From the NCBI RefSeq assembly GCF_003194585.1, contig NZ_QHKZ01000010.1:59186-123185 (forward strand): a stretch of 64,000 nucleotides of DNA, in the 5' to 3' direction. Position numbers and translations under genes: made by a program. Positions 33,088 through 44,718 of the stretch are shown one piece after another (within the stretch, counting starts at the first letter, position 1; each line of letters opens with the position of its first letter). The notes under the pieces are model-generated. The model was given only the letters and a program-made list of their open reading frames with translations, ran no database searches and had not been told where the DNA came from. This stretch comes from Nocardioides daejeonensis (GTDB lineage: Bacteria > Actinomycetota > Actinomycetes > Propionibacteriales > Nocardioidaceae).

Positions 33088-34158
33088 ATGTTCGACGCGG
33101 TCCAGGGGCTGGTCGAGGAGCATGCGGAGCTGGAGGGGCGGCTGGCTGCCCCGGAGACGCATGCCGATCAGCGGTTGGCCAAGCAGCTCAACCAGCGCTA
33201 CGCGGAGCTGAGTGCGGTCGTCCGCACCTGGCAGCAGCATCAGGCGCTGGCCGACGACATCGTGGCAGCGCGGGAGCTGGCTGCCGACGACCCGGAGTTC
33301 GCCGACGAGGCCCGGGCCTTGGAGGCTCGGCTGGCCGAGGTCGACGAACGACTGCAGCACCTCCTGGTGCCGCGTGATCCGTCGGACTCCAAGGACGTCC
33401 TGCTCGAGGTGAAGTCGGGGGAGGGCGGCGAGGAGTCTGCCCTCTTCGCGGGCGACCTGGTGCGCATGTACACCCGCTATGCGGAGCGACACGGCTGGCG
33501 GACCGAGGTGCTCGACGCGGCTCCCTCCGACCTGGGTGGCTACAAGTCCATCACGCTCGCGGTGAAGGCCAAGGGCACGCCCGAGCCGGGGGAGGCACCC
33601 TTCGCGCTGCTCAAGTTCGAGGGTGGGGTGCACCGCGTGCAACGGGTGCCGGTCACCGAGTCGCAGGGCCGTGTGCACACCTCCGCTGCCGGTGTGCTGG
33701 TGATGCCCGAGGCAGAGCAGGTCGACGTCGAGATCGACGAGAACGACCTGCGCATCGACGTCTTCCGCTCCAGCGGACCGGGCGGCCAGAGCGTCAACAC
33801 CACCGACTCTGCCGTGCGGATCACCCACCTCCCCACCGGCATCGTGGTCAGCTGCCAGAACGAGAAGTCGCAGCTGCAGAACCGGGAGCAGGCGCTTCGC
33901 ATTCTGCGTTCGCGGCTGCTTGCCGCCGCGGAGGAGGCGGCCGCCGCCGAGGCGACCGAGGCGCGCCGCTCCCAGGTGCGCACCGTCGACCGCTCCGAGC
34001 GGGTGCGCACCTACAACTTCCCCGAGAACCGGATCTCCGATCACCGCACCGGCTACAAGGCCTACAACCTCGACGTGGTGCTCGACGGCGAGCTCCAGCC
34101 GGTCATCGACTCGCTGGTGACGGCGGATCTCGAAGCCCGGCTCGAGGCGTTGGCGTGA
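33088..34158 (+). CDS. prfA: peptide chain release factor 1
   Basis: A 356-residue class I release factor. The catalytic GGQ lies in SSGPGGQSVNTTDSAVR, and the stop-codon recognition region includes HRVQRVPVTESQGRVHTSA. The N-terminal helical domain (1-100) is of normal length. It reads UAA and UAG. GAGGAGAGG precedes the ATG. The next gene encodes PrmC, which methylates the Gln of this GGQ motif, and overlaps the prfA stop. Confidence 0.97.
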   Translation: MFDAVQGLVEEHAELEGRLAAPETHADQRLAKQLNQRYAELSAVVRTWQQHQALADDIVAARELAADDPEFADEARALEARLAEVDERLQHLLVPRDPSDSKDVLLEVKSGEGGEESALFAGDLVRMYTRYAERHGWRTEVLDAAPSDLGGYKSITLAVKAKGTPEPGEAPFALLKFEGGVHRVQRVPVTESQGRVHTSAAGVLVMPEAEQVDVEIDENDLRIDVFRSSGPGGQSVNTTDSAVRITHLPTGIVVSCQNEKSQLQNREQALRILRSRLLAAAEEAAAAEATEARRSQVRTVDRSERVRTYNFPENRISDHRTGYKAYNLDVVLDGELQPVIDSLVTADLEARLEALA

Positions 34159-35009
34159 GTGACGCCGTACCGATGCGGCAGGTGATCGGCGCCGCGACCG
34201 AGACGTTGGTGGCCGCCGGGGTGGCCTCGCCGCGGGTCGACGCCGAGCTGCTGCTGGCCCATGTGCTCGCGGTGCCGCGCTCCAGGCTTCTGCTGATCGA
34301 CGACGTCGCGGCCGAGCAGGCGGTCCGTCATGCGGCGCTGGTCGCCCGGCGCGCGGCTCGGGAGCCGCTGCAGCACCTGACTGGTCTGGCTCACTTCCGC
34401 ACGGTGGAGCTGGCGGTCGGGCCGGGGGTCTTCGTGCCGCGCCCCGAGACCGAGCTGCTGGCGGGCTGGGCCGTCGATGCGGCACTGCTCGTCACGGACC
34501 GTCAGCCGGTCGTGGTCGACCTGTGCACCGGCTCGGGCGCCATCGCGAAGGCGGTCGCGGCAGAAGTGCCGGAGGCGCGCGTCGTGGCGGTCGAGCTCGA
34601 TCCGCAGGCCGCTGGGTGGGCGACTCGCAACCTGTCCGGCACCGGCGTCGACCTCCGTGTGGGCGACATGGCCAGTGCTGCCGACGACCTTGCCGGCGAG
34701 GTCGACGTGGTGGTGTGCAACCCGCCCTACATCCCGTGGGAGGCGTGGGAGAGCGTGGCCCTGGAGGCGCGCGACCACGATCCCGACCTGGCTCTCTACT
34801 CCGGCGACGACGGCCTCGACGCCATGCGCGTCCTGGAGCGTACGGCGGCCCGGCTGTTGCGCCGCGGTGGTGTGGTCGGCGCGGAGCACGCCGAGGTGCA
34901 GCACGAGGCCGCACCGGAGGTCTTCCGGAGCGCCGGACGCTGGCTGGCGGTGCGCGACCATCCCGATCTGACCGGGCGTGCGCGGTTTCTGACGGCGCGG
35001 CTGGGATGA
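34155..35009 (+). CDS. prmC: release-factor glutamine N5-methyltransferase PrmC
   Basis: A 284-residue AdoMet enzyme of the HemK family. The N-terminal helical substrate domain (PRVDAELLLAHVLAVPRSRLL; REPLQHLTG) is followed by the AdoMet motif VVDLCTGSGAIAKAVAAEVP and the catalytic VVCNPPYIP. It methylates the GGQ glutamine of RF1 and RF2. The GTG start overlaps the prfA stop by four bases. Confidence 0.96.
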   Translation: MSDAVPMRQVIGAATETLVAAGVASPRVDAELLLAHVLAVPRSRLLLIDDVAAEQAVRHAALVARRAAREPLQHLTGLAHFRTVELAVGPGVFVPRPETELLAGWAVDAALLVTDRQPVVVDLCTGSGAIAKAVAAEVPEARVVAVELDPQAAGWATRNLSGTGVDLRVGDMASAADDLAGEVDVVVCNPPYIPWEAWESVALEARDHDPDLALYSGDDGLDAMRVLERTAARLLRRGGVVGAEHAEVQHEAAPEVFRSAGRWLAVRDHPDLTGRARFLTARLG

Positions 35010-35016
35010 TGGCCTG

Positions 35017-35679
35017 GTGAGATTCACGACCAACGATGCCGACGAGGTCGAGGCGGCGGTCGAGGCGGCCACTCGCGCGGTCCGGCAGGGGGACCTGGTG
35101 GTCCTCCCGACCGACACCGTCTACGGGATCGGCGCCGATGCGTTCGACCCCGCCGCCGTACGCCGTCTGCTGGCTGCCAAGGGCCGCGGCCGGGAGATGC
35201 CGCCGCCGGTCCTGGTCGCCACCAAGCCGACGCTGCAGGCTCTCGCCGTCGACGTGCGCGAGTGGGTCACGGTGCTGGTCGACGCCTTCTGGCCGGGCCC
35301 GTTGACGATCGTCTGTCGCCAGCAGCCGTCGCTGCAGTGGGACCTGGGGGAGACCCGGGGCACGGTGGCGGTGCGGATGCCGGACCATCCCGTAGCGCTT
35401 GCGGTCCTGGAGCGCACCGGGCCGATGGCGGTCAGCTCCGCCAACACCAGCGGGCTCCCTGCGGCCACCGATGTGGACGCCGCAGAGACGATGCTCGGTG
35501 AGCGGGTGACGGCCTACGTCGATGCCGGCCCCACTCCGGGGAGCGAGGCGTCCACCATCCTCGACGTCACCGGGGAGCAGCCCCGGCTGCTGCGCCTGGG
35601 CGCGCTCTCCCTGGAGCGGATCGACGAGGTGTTGGCCCCGAGCGGCCGGGCCGTCGTGGTCCCGGACGAGACGGACTGA
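35017..35679 (+). CDS. L-threonylcarbamoyladenylate synthase (TsaC/Sua5/YrdC)
   Basis: A 220-residue YrdC-fold protein with the conserved DLVVLPTDTVYGIGADAF and the strand MAVSSANTSGLPAATD. It forms threonylcarbamoyl-AMP from threonine, bicarbonate and ATP for the t6A modification of tRNAs reading ANN codons. It lacks the Sua5 C-terminal domain, so TsaC is the closer type. The GTG start lies seven bases after prmC, and the stop overlaps wecA. This order is standard in actinobacteria. Confidence 0.95.
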   Translation: MRFTTNDADEVEAAVEAATRAVRQGDLVVLPTDTVYGIGADAFDPAAVRRLLAAKGRGREMPPPVLVATKPTLQALAVDVREWVTVLVDAFWPGPLTIVCRQQPSLQWDLGETRGTVAVRMPDHPVALAVLERTGPMAVSSANTSGLPAATDVDAAETMLGERVTAYVDAGPTPGSEASTILDVTGEQPRLLRLGALSLERIDEVLAPSGRAVVVPDETD

Positions 35680-36812
35680 TGCGCGAATACCTCGTCGTCT
35701 TCCTGGTGGCCGCCTCGGTCACCTACCTGCTGACGGTGATCGCGCGCGAGATCGCGCTGCGCACCAACGCGGTCGCCCAGGTGCGCGACCGTGACGTGCA
35801 TGTGGTGCCCATTCCCTACTTCGGGGGAGTGGCACTGCTGGGCGGCCTGGTGGCGGCGTACGTCGTGGCGCGCCAGCTCCCCTTCCTGGCGCTGAGCCAG
35901 TCGAGTCAGCCGACGCTCTTCCGCGACGCTGGTGCGGTCCTGCTGGCCGGAGTGCTCATCTGTGCGGTGGGGGTGCTCGACGACCTCTTCGAGCTCGACG
36001 CGCTCACCAAGCTGGGGGGCCAGGTGCTGGCCGCCGGCGTCCTGGTGCTCTTCGGCATCCAGTACCGCTACTTCCCGCTGCCAGACGGCGGCCAGTTCAC
36101 CCCGGACCAGACGCAGGCGGCGCTGCTGACCGTCTTCACGGTGGTCCTGACGATCAACGCGGTCAACTTCGTCGACGGGCTCGACGGCCTGGCTGCGGGG
36201 GTGGTCGGCGTGGGGGCGCTCGCGTTCTTCCTCTTCTGCTACCAGATCGCCAACCTCAACGACCGGACCCTGGCGGTCACCGGAGCCCTGCTCTGTGCCG
36301 CGCTGGCCGGAGCCTGCATCGGTTTCCTGCCCCACAACTTCTATCCGGCCCGGCTCTTCATGGGCGACTCCGGGTCGATGCTTCTGGGCCTCTTCCTCTC
36401 GGCCTCGGCGCTGACCCTGAGCGGCCAGTTCGCGCCGACCGAGGTGAGCCGCGGCGGGTCGGGGCAGGCGGCCAGCCTGCTGCCCACGCTGCTGCCGATC
36501 ATCGTGCCGCTGTCGATCCTCATCGTGCCGTTCGCGGACCTGATGATGGCGGTCGTGCGCCGCACCCGGCGCGGCCAGATGTTCTATCAGCCCGACAAGC
36601 AGCACCTGCACCACCGGATGCTCGAGATCGGCCACAGCCACCGTCGCGCGGTCCTGATCATCTGGCTCTGGGCGGGGCTGATCGGCTTCGGCACCGTCCT
36701 GGTCTCCCTGTACGCCGGCCCGATCACCTGGACCGCCCTCGGCGTGTGGTTCCTGGTCACCGTCGGGCTCACCTTCGTCGTGCCGAAGCTCAGCGGGATC
36801 GACCCCGAATAG
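35679..36812 (+). CDS. wecA: polyprenyl-phosphate GlcNAc-1-phosphate transferase (WecA/Rfe family)
   Basis: A 377-residue membrane protein with about 11 segments. Catalytic motifs of the MraY/WecA superfamily are VRDRDVHVVPIPYFGG near the start, GVLDDLFELDALTKLGGQ, NAVNFVDGLDGLAAG and FMGDSGSMLLG, with HLHHRMLEIGHSH towards the C-terminus. It would transfer GlcNAc-1-phosphate to decaprenyl phosphate, starting arabinogalactan-like linker or other wall glycans. It sits between tsaC and the atp genes as rfe does in Mycobacterium. Confidence 0.93.
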   Translation: MREYLVVFLVAASVTYLLTVIAREIALRTNAVAQVRDRDVHVVPIPYFGGVALLGGLVAAYVVARQLPFLALSQSSQPTLFRDAGAVLLAGVLICAVGVLDDLFELDALTKLGGQVLAAGVLVLFGIQYRYFPLPDGGQFTPDQTQAALLTVFTVVLTINAVNFVDGLDGLAAGVVGVGALAFFLFCYQIANLNDRTLAVTGALLCAALAGACIGFLPHNFYPARLFMGDSGSMLLGLFLSASALTLSGQFAPTEVSRGGSGQAASLLPTLLPIIVPLSILIVPFADLMMAVVRRTRRGQMFYQPDKQHLHHRMLEIGHSHRRAVLIIWLWAGLIGFGTVLVSLYAGPITWTALGVWFLVTVGLTFVVPKLSGIDPE

Positions 36813-36817
36813 GCTCC

Positions 36818-36855
36818 GATCCGGCGCTTGTGCTATTTTTCACAAGCGCCGGATC
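36818..36855 (+). terminator. perfect hairpin with U-rich loop after wecA
   Basis: GATCCGGCGCTTGTG (36818-36832) and CACAAGCGCCGGATC (36841-36855) form a 15-bp stem around the loop CTATTTTT, starting five bases after the wecA stop. The T-run is in the loop, not after the stem, so it may be a weak terminator or processing site between wecA and atpI. Confidence 0.6.
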
Positions 36856-36897
36856 CCCTCATTCCGGCCCTTGCACCCGAGAAGATCGGCCGCCCTG

Positions 36898-37347
36898 ATG
36901 ACGACCGCACCCGCACCCTCGCCGGCAGGCTTCGCGGGTTCGCGTCTCCTGATGCGGGCCGGCGCGGCGAGTCTGGCCGTGGGCGTGGTTGCGATCCTCG
37001 TCGCCGCTCTCGTGGGCGGCCGAGATGCCGCCGCTGGTGCGGCGGTCGGCGTCGTGCTGGTCCTGCTCGTCTTCGGGGGAGGGGCGCTCATGGTCGACCT
37101 CGTCGCCGGCGTCCTGCCGACCGCCTCGCTGCTGATCGCCCTGCTGACCTACACGCTCCAGGTGGTGCTGATGGGGCTGGTGTTCCTGGTGCTCACCCGT
37201 AGCGGCGCCCTCGACGACACGCTCGACCGTGCCTGGTTGGGCGGCGCGGTGATCGTGGGCACCTTCGCCTGGCTCGCCTGTCAGGTGACCCTGGCCACCC
37301 GCGCCCGGATCCCCGTCTTCGCAGTGGATGAGGCGGGTGCGCGATGA
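36898..37347 (+). CDS. AtpI-like membrane protein
   Basis: A 149-residue protein with four predicted membrane helices (about 18-41, 46-68, 78-98, 112-132). It lacks clear motifs but occupies the place of the ATP synthase protein I-like gene (Rv1303-type) before the F0 genes. AtpI-type proteins assist c-ring assembly or ion transport. The ATG at 36898 is preferred to an upstream TTG. A second small AtpI/AtpZ-like gene follows after 30 bases. Confidence 0.7.
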   Translation: MTTAPAPSPAGFAGSRLLMRAGAASLAVGVVAILVAALVGGRDAAAGAAVGVVLVLLVFGGGALMVDLVAGVLPTASLLIALLTYTLQVVLMGLVFLVLTRSGALDDTLDRAWLGGAVIVGTFAWLACQVTLATRARIPVFAVDEAGAR

Positions 37348-37377
37348 CCCGACGCGACTGCTATTCTCCGGTGCGCG

Positions 37378-37617
37378 ATGACTCAGTCGAAATCCCCGAG
37401 CGAGCCAGCGGGAGACCCTTGGCATGCATTCGGATACATCGTCTCCGGTGTGTTCGTCTACGGGTTGATCGGCTGGGGGCTGGACCGCTGGCTTGGGACC
37501 TCGTTCCTGGTGGCGGTCGGGATCCTGCTCGGCGCGGGATTCGGCCTCTACATGACCTTCGCCCGATTCAACCGGGCGGCGGACCCGGGCCAGCCATCCG
37601 CAGACCAAGACTCGTAG
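37378..37617 (+). CDS. AtpZ/AtpI-family small membrane protein
   Basis: A 79-residue protein with two membrane helices (about 17-36 and 42-63) separated by the short loop DRWLGTS. The pattern GWGLDRWLGTSFLVAVGILLG, with ALGYIVSG-like first helix, is typical of the AtpZ/AtpI family found ahead of atpB. The family is thought to aid Mg2+/Ca2+ uptake or c-ring assembly. It precedes atpB by 25 bases and is presumably in the same operon. Confidence 0.8.
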   Translation: MTQSKSPSEPAGDPWHAFGYIVSGVFVYGLIGWGLDRWLGTSFLVAVGILLGAGFGLYMTFARFNRAADPGQPSADQDS

Positions 37618-37642
37618 CAGCGCAGCAGACACAGGAGACACG

Positions 37643-38467
37643 GTGAGTTCTATCGCGATGTCCATCACCCGTGCCGAGGGCTTCACAGCGCCCGGTCCGG
37701 GGGACTTCGACCTGCCGCCGATCGGGCCGGACAAGACGTTCGAGTTCCTCGGGCAGACGATGTACCTGGGCGTCACCAAGCCGATGATCCAGATGGTGCT
37801 CGTCGGTGTCCTGGTCTTCGTCTTCTTCTGGGCCGCCGCCCGCAAGCGGGCGATGGTCCCGGGGCGCCTGCAGTACATCGGTGAGCAGGGCTACGGCTTC
37901 GTGCGCAACTCCATGGGCCGCGACATCATCGGCAGCAAGGACTTCCTGCCGTACGTGCCCTACCTCTTCGCGCTCTTCTTCTTCATCCTGATCAACAACC
38001 TGCTCGCCAGCATCCCGTTCTTCCAGTTCCCGACCTTCTCCCGTGCCGGGCTGGTCTACACGCTGGCTGCGATCAGCTGGCTGGTGTACCTCGGCGCGGG
38101 CATGAAGAAGCACGGCGTGGTGGGCTTCCTCAAGCACACCTGCGTACCGCAGGGCGTCAGCCCGGCGATGTACCCGCTGCTGATCCCGTTGGAGTTCATG
38201 TCCAACATCCTGGTCCGCCCGGTCACGCTCGCCCTGCGTCTCTTCTGCAACATGTTCGCGGGTCACATGCTGCTCATCCTCTTCGCCCTCGGTGGTGAGT
38301 ACCTGATCGTCGAGATGTCGGCGGCGTACGCCCCGGTCGGCATCCTCGCCTGGCTGCTGTTCATCGTGATCTCGTTCCTGGAGATCCTGATCCAGTTCCT
38401 GCAGGCCTACGTCTTCGTCCTGCTCAACGCGATGTACATCCAGGGTTCGCTCGCCGACGAGCACTGA
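37643..38467 (+). CDS. atpB: F0F1 ATP synthase subunit a
   Basis: A 274-residue membrane subunit. The essential stator Arg lies in TLALRLFCNMFAGHMLL, and the last helices contain LEILIQFLQAYVFVLLNAMYI. Subunit a forms the two proton half-channels facing the c-ring. GTG start with CAGGAGACAC upstream. It is the first structural gene of the operon atpB-E-F-H-A-G-D-C. Confidence 0.96.
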   Translation: MSSIAMSITRAEGFTAPGPGDFDLPPIGPDKTFEFLGQTMYLGVTKPMIQMVLVGVLVFVFFWAAARKRAMVPGRLQYIGEQGYGFVRNSMGRDIIGSKDFLPYVPYLFALFFFILINNLLASIPFFQFPTFSRAGLVYTLAAISWLVYLGAGMKKHGVVGFLKHTCVPQGVSPAMYPLLIPLEFMSNILVRPVTLALRLFCNMFAGHMLLILFALGGEYLIVEMSAAYAPVGILAWLLFIVISFLEILIQFLQAYVFVLLNAMYIQGSLADEH

Positions 38468-38549
38468 GCTCCGGATCGCCCTGAGCAACTGATCGACCCA
38501 ACTCCCACCCACAGTTTTCCAACCAGGAAATAACCGAAAGGAAACAGCC

Positions 38550-38768
38550 GTGCTTGCTATGGCTATCGAAGGCTCCGCCAACATGATCGGCTACGGCCTT
38601 GCCGCGATCGGCCCCGGTGTCGGTATCGGCCTGATCTTCGCCGCCTACATCAACGGTGTTGCCCGTCAGCCGGAGGCCCAGGGCCGCCTGCAGACCATCG
38701 CCATTCTGGGCTTCGCGCTCGCCGAGGCGCTCGCGATCATCGGTATCGCCCTCGCGTTCGTTCTCTGA
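38550..38768 (+). CDS. atpE: F0F1 ATP synthase subunit c
   Basis: A 72-residue hairpin of two membrane helices. The polar loop reads ARQPEAQGRL, and the proton-carrying carboxylate is Glu59 in GFALAEALAIIG. The Gly-rich first helix (GPGVGIGLIFAAY) is typical. No sodium-binding signature (paired Gln/Glu in helix 1) is seen, so protons are the likely ion. At the position of mycobacterial Asp28 this protein has Ile. AAAGGAAAC precedes the GTG. Confidence 0.97.
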   Translation: MLAMAIEGSANMIGYGLAAIGPGVGIGLIFAAYINGVARQPEAQGRLQTIAILGFALAEALAIIGIALAFVL

Positions 38769-38805
38769 CCCAGCCTGACGTAGGACCCGGAAGAAGGACC
38801 TGCCC

Positions 38806-39348
38806 ATGCAGACTCTGATCATCAGGGCGTCGGAAGGTGAGCTCAACCCGCTCATCCCGCACCCGATCGAGATCGTTCTCTCACTCGTCGTCTTCGCGAT
38901 TCTTTTCTTCGCGGTGAAGAAGTTCGTCGTCCCGAACTTCGAGGCGACGTTCGCCGAGCGCACTTCGGCGATCGAGGGCGGTCTTGCCGCTGCCGAGACC
39001 AAGCAGGCCGAGGCGGATGCCAAGCTTGCCGAGCTCGAGCAGCAGTTGTCCGAGGCCCGGCACGAGGCCGCGCGCATCCGCGAGGAAGCACGCGAGCAGG
39101 GCGCCGCGATCATCGCGGAACTGCGTGCGCAGGGACAAGCCGAGTCCGACCGGATCGTCGCCCACGGCAAGGCGCAGATCGAGGCCGAGCGCCAGCAGGC
39201 GGTCACCTCGCTCCGGGCTGAGGTCGGCAACCTGGCCACCGGCCTCGCCGGCCGGATCGTCGGGGAGAGCCTGGACGACGAGGCTCGCCAGAGCCGCGTC
39301 GTGGAGCGCTTCCTCGCCGAGCTCGAGTCCGGGAGCGGGGTCAACTGA
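38806..39348 (+). CDS. atpF: F0F1 ATP synthase subunit b
   Basis: A 180-residue protein: one N-terminal membrane helix (PIEIVLSLVVFAILFFAVKK), then a long charged coiled coil rich in Glu, Gln and Ala that forms the peripheral stalk. It has the normal separate form, unlike the mycobacterial arrangement where a second b-type segment is fused to delta. Its stop overlaps the atpH start by one base. Confidence 0.96.
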   Translation: MQTLIIRASEGELNPLIPHPIEIVLSLVVFAILFFAVKKFVVPNFEATFAERTSAIEGGLAAAETKQAEADAKLAELEQQLSEARHEAARIREEAREQGAAIIAELRAQGQAESDRIVAHGKAQIEAERQQAVTSLRAEVGNLATGLAGRIVGESLDDEARQSRVVERFLAELESGSGVN

Positions 39349-40160
39349 TGACCGCCAGCGGCACCTTCCGAGGCGCCTCGGCCGAGGCGTTGCACACGCT
39401 CACCTCGGCGCTGGACCAGGTCACCGGTGACCGCGCGGTCGTCGGACAGGACCTGTTCCGGGTCGCCGCGCTGCTGCGTGGCGAGCCGGCACTGCGCCGC
39501 GTCGCCACGGACCAGTCCGTGGCGGCCGAGGCCAAGCAGGGCCTGCTCCGCGAGCTTCTGGTCGGCAAGGTCGGCGACGTGGTCGTCGACCTGGCCGGTC
39601 GAGCCGTCTCGCTGCGCTGGACCGCCTCGCGTGACCTGGCCGACGCCCTGGAGCACCTGGGTGTGCTGGCGACCGTGCGATCGGCCGACGACTCGGCCGA
39701 CCGCTTGGCTGACGAGCTCTTCGAGGTCGGGCAGCTGGTCGCCGACAACCCGGAGCTGCGCGACGCGCTCTCCGACCCGGCCCGGAGCACGGCGGACAAG
39801 CAGGCGCTGGTCCGCGGGATCCTGGCGGGCAAGGCCCTGCCGGCCACGGTGACGCTGGCCGAGCAGGCACTGACCGGCAGCTACCGGACGGTGGGCGTGG
39901 CACTGCACGCCTTCCAGCAGGTGGCCGCGGCCGCACACAACCAGTCTGTCGCCGAGGTCCGAGTGGCCAAGCCGCTCTCGGACGCCGATCGCCAGCGCCT
40001 GGGCGACGTGTTGAGCCGTCAGTACGGTCGACAGGTGCACGTCAATGTCGTGGTGGACGCCGAGGTGATCGGTGGAATCCGCGTCGAGATCGGTGACGAC
40101 GTCATCGATGGCACGGTCTCCAGCCGCCTGGACTCCGCCCGCCGCGCGTTGGCCGTCTGA
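39348..40160 (+). CDS. atpH: F0F1 ATP synthase subunit delta
   Basis: A 270-residue OSCP/delta protein, longer than the 177-residue E. coli form but normal for actinobacteria. The N-terminal extension (about 1-95) is helical. The conserved core starts near VGQLVADNPELRDALSDPAR, and the C-terminal motif is IGGIRVEIGDDVIDGTVSSR. It joins the peripheral stalk to the catalytic head. No b-type membrane segment is present. Confidence 0.96.
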   Translation: MTASGTFRGASAEALHTLTSALDQVTGDRAVVGQDLFRVAALLRGEPALRRVATDQSVAAEAKQGLLRELLVGKVGDVVVDLAGRAVSLRWTASRDLADALEHLGVLATVRSADDSADRLADELFEVGQLVADNPELRDALSDPARSTADKQALVRGILAGKALPATVTLAEQALTGSYRTVGVALHAFQQVAAAAHNQSVAEVRVAKPLSDADRQRLGDVLSRQYGRQVHVNVVVDAEVIGGIRVEIGDDVIDGTVSSRLDSARRALAV

Positions 40161-40212
40161 CCGGCGCCCCACCCACCGAGAACTTCGAGCAACTGAGAAT
40201 GAGAGAAGAGTG

Positions 40213-41853
<1,641 letters not shown>

Positions 41854-41856
41854 CCC

Positions 41857-42789
41857 ATGGCAGTTTCGCTGCGTGAGTACCGCGCGCGGATCCAGTCGAC
41901 CGAGTCGACGAAGAAGATCACGCGTGCCATGGAGCTCATTGCTGCGTCCCGCGTCATCAAGGCGCAGCAGCGGGCTCGTGCGGCAGCGCCGTACGCCCGC
42001 GAGCTGACCCGTGCGGTGTCCGCGGTGGCGACGTTCTCGAACGTCGACCACCCGCTGACCACCGAGCCGGAGTCCCCGAAGCGGGCCGCGATCCTGGTCG
42101 TCACCAGCGACCGCGGCCTGGCGGGGGCCTACGCCTCCAGCGTGCTCAAGGAGGCCGAGCGCCTCGTCGAGAAGCTGAAGGGCGAGGGCAAGCAGGTCGA
42201 CCTCTACCTCACCGGACGCAAGGGGGAGGCGTACTACCGCTTCCGTCAGCGTGCGGTGGCGCAGTCGTGGACCGGCTTCTCCGACCAGCCCACCTACGAC
42301 GTCGCTGCGGACATCGGGGCCACCCTGATCGCCGCCTTCACGGGTGACGACGAGGCAGCTGCCGGGCCGGACGCGCCGCAAGGTGTCGACGAGGTGCACG
42401 TGGTCTACACCCGGTTCCGCTCGATGCTGAGCCAGGAGCCGACCGCGATCCGCCTGCTCCCGCTGGAGGTGGTGGAAGGCACGGAGGCGCCGAGCGTCGA
42501 CGAGCTGCTTCCGCTCTACGAGTTCGAGCCGTCGCCCGCCGACGTCCTCGACTCCCTGCTCCCGCGCTACGTCCAGAGCCGGATCTTCTTCGCCCTCCTG
42601 CAGGCGGCCGCCTCCGAGCTGGCCTCCCGTCAGAAGGCGATGAAGTCCGCGACGGACAACGCCGAAGAGTTGATCAAGAAGTTCACCCGTATCGCCAACC
42701 AGGCCCGCCAGGCCGGCATTACACAGGAAATCAGCGAGATCGTCGGCGGTGTCAACGCACTGGCCGACGCGACTGCTGGGAGTGAGTGA
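41857..42789 (+). CDS. atpG: F0F1 ATP synthase subunit gamma
   Basis: A 310-residue central-stalk subunit. It has the N-terminal helix RIQSTESTKKITRAMELIAAS and the C-terminal helix with ATDNAEELIKKFTRIANQAR and ITQEISEIVGG, which form the rotating coiled coil. Its middle includes VTSDRGLAGAYASSVLKE. It begins three bases after the atpA stop. Slightly long because of an insertion at about 165-175, seen in other actinobacteria. Confidence 0.96.
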   Translation: MAVSLREYRARIQSTESTKKITRAMELIAASRVIKAQQRARAAAPYARELTRAVSAVATFSNVDHPLTTEPESPKRAAILVVTSDRGLAGAYASSVLKEAERLVEKLKGEGKQVDLYLTGRKGEAYYRFRQRAVAQSWTGFSDQPTYDVAADIGATLIAAFTGDDEAAAGPDAPQGVDEVHVVYTRFRSMLSQEPTAIRLLPLEVVEGTEAPSVDELLPLYEFEPSPADVLDSLLPRYVQSRIFFALLQAAASELASRQKAMKSATDNAEELIKKFTRIANQARQAGITQEISEIVGGVNALADATAGSE

Positions 42790-42794
42790 GACAA

Positions 42795-44254
<1,460 letters not shown>

Positions 44255-44255
<1 letters not shown>

Positions 44256-44644
44256 TGGCTGTCCTGCAGGTCGAGCTCGTCGCCGCCGATCGCCTGGTGT
44301 GGTCGGGCGAGGCCACCATGGTCGTCGCTCGCACCACCGAGGGTGACGTCGGCATCCTGCCTGGGCACGCCCCGCTGCTCTCGCTCCTGGTGGAGGGCGT
44401 CATCGACGTCACCACCACGGAGGGGGAGACGTGGGTCGCGGCTGTCGATGCCGGCTTCATCTCGGTCGCGGGCGACCGCGTCTCGGTGCTGTCGGAGCGC
44501 GCCGAGATGTCGCACGAGATCGACCTCGAGAAGGCGCGCCACGACCTGGAGCGGCTGCGTGCCGCAGGGGAGAACGACGACGCCGCTGAGGCCGCCGTAC
44601 GGCATGCGGAGGCTCGCATCCGCGCGGCGGAGAAGGCCTCTTGA
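44255..44644 (+). CDS. atpC: F0F1 ATP synthase subunit epsilon
   Basis: A 129-residue protein with the beta-sandwich start LQVELVAADRLVWSGEATMV, TTEGDVGILPGHAPLLSLL, and a C-terminal helical hairpin (ISHEIDLEKARHDLERL-type) of actinobacterial length. It rotates with gamma and can inhibit hydrolysis. The ATG overlaps the atpD stop by one base. The operon's last structural gene; the DUF2550 gene follows after 74 bases. Confidence 0.96.
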
Positions 44645-44671
44645 ACAACTGAATCGGCCATGCCCTAGAGT
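44641..44671 (+). promoter_or_regulatory. possible promoter of the DUF2550 gene
   Basis: TTGAAC (44641-44646) and TAGAGT (44666-44671) are spaced by 19 bases. The -35 element overlaps the atpC stop. The gene start is 47 bases downstream of the -10, with GGGAGG as RBS. Confidence 0.4.
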
Positions 44672-44718
44672 GACGCACACATCCCCTGGAAGTGGGGCGT
44701 TCGGGGCAGGGAGGCTGG

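Noticed and set aside
37344..37646. A 100-codon frame overlapping the AtpZ-like gene
   Set aside because: Its translation lacks membrane character, while the overlapping 79-residue frame has the AtpZ/AtpI pattern and better position.
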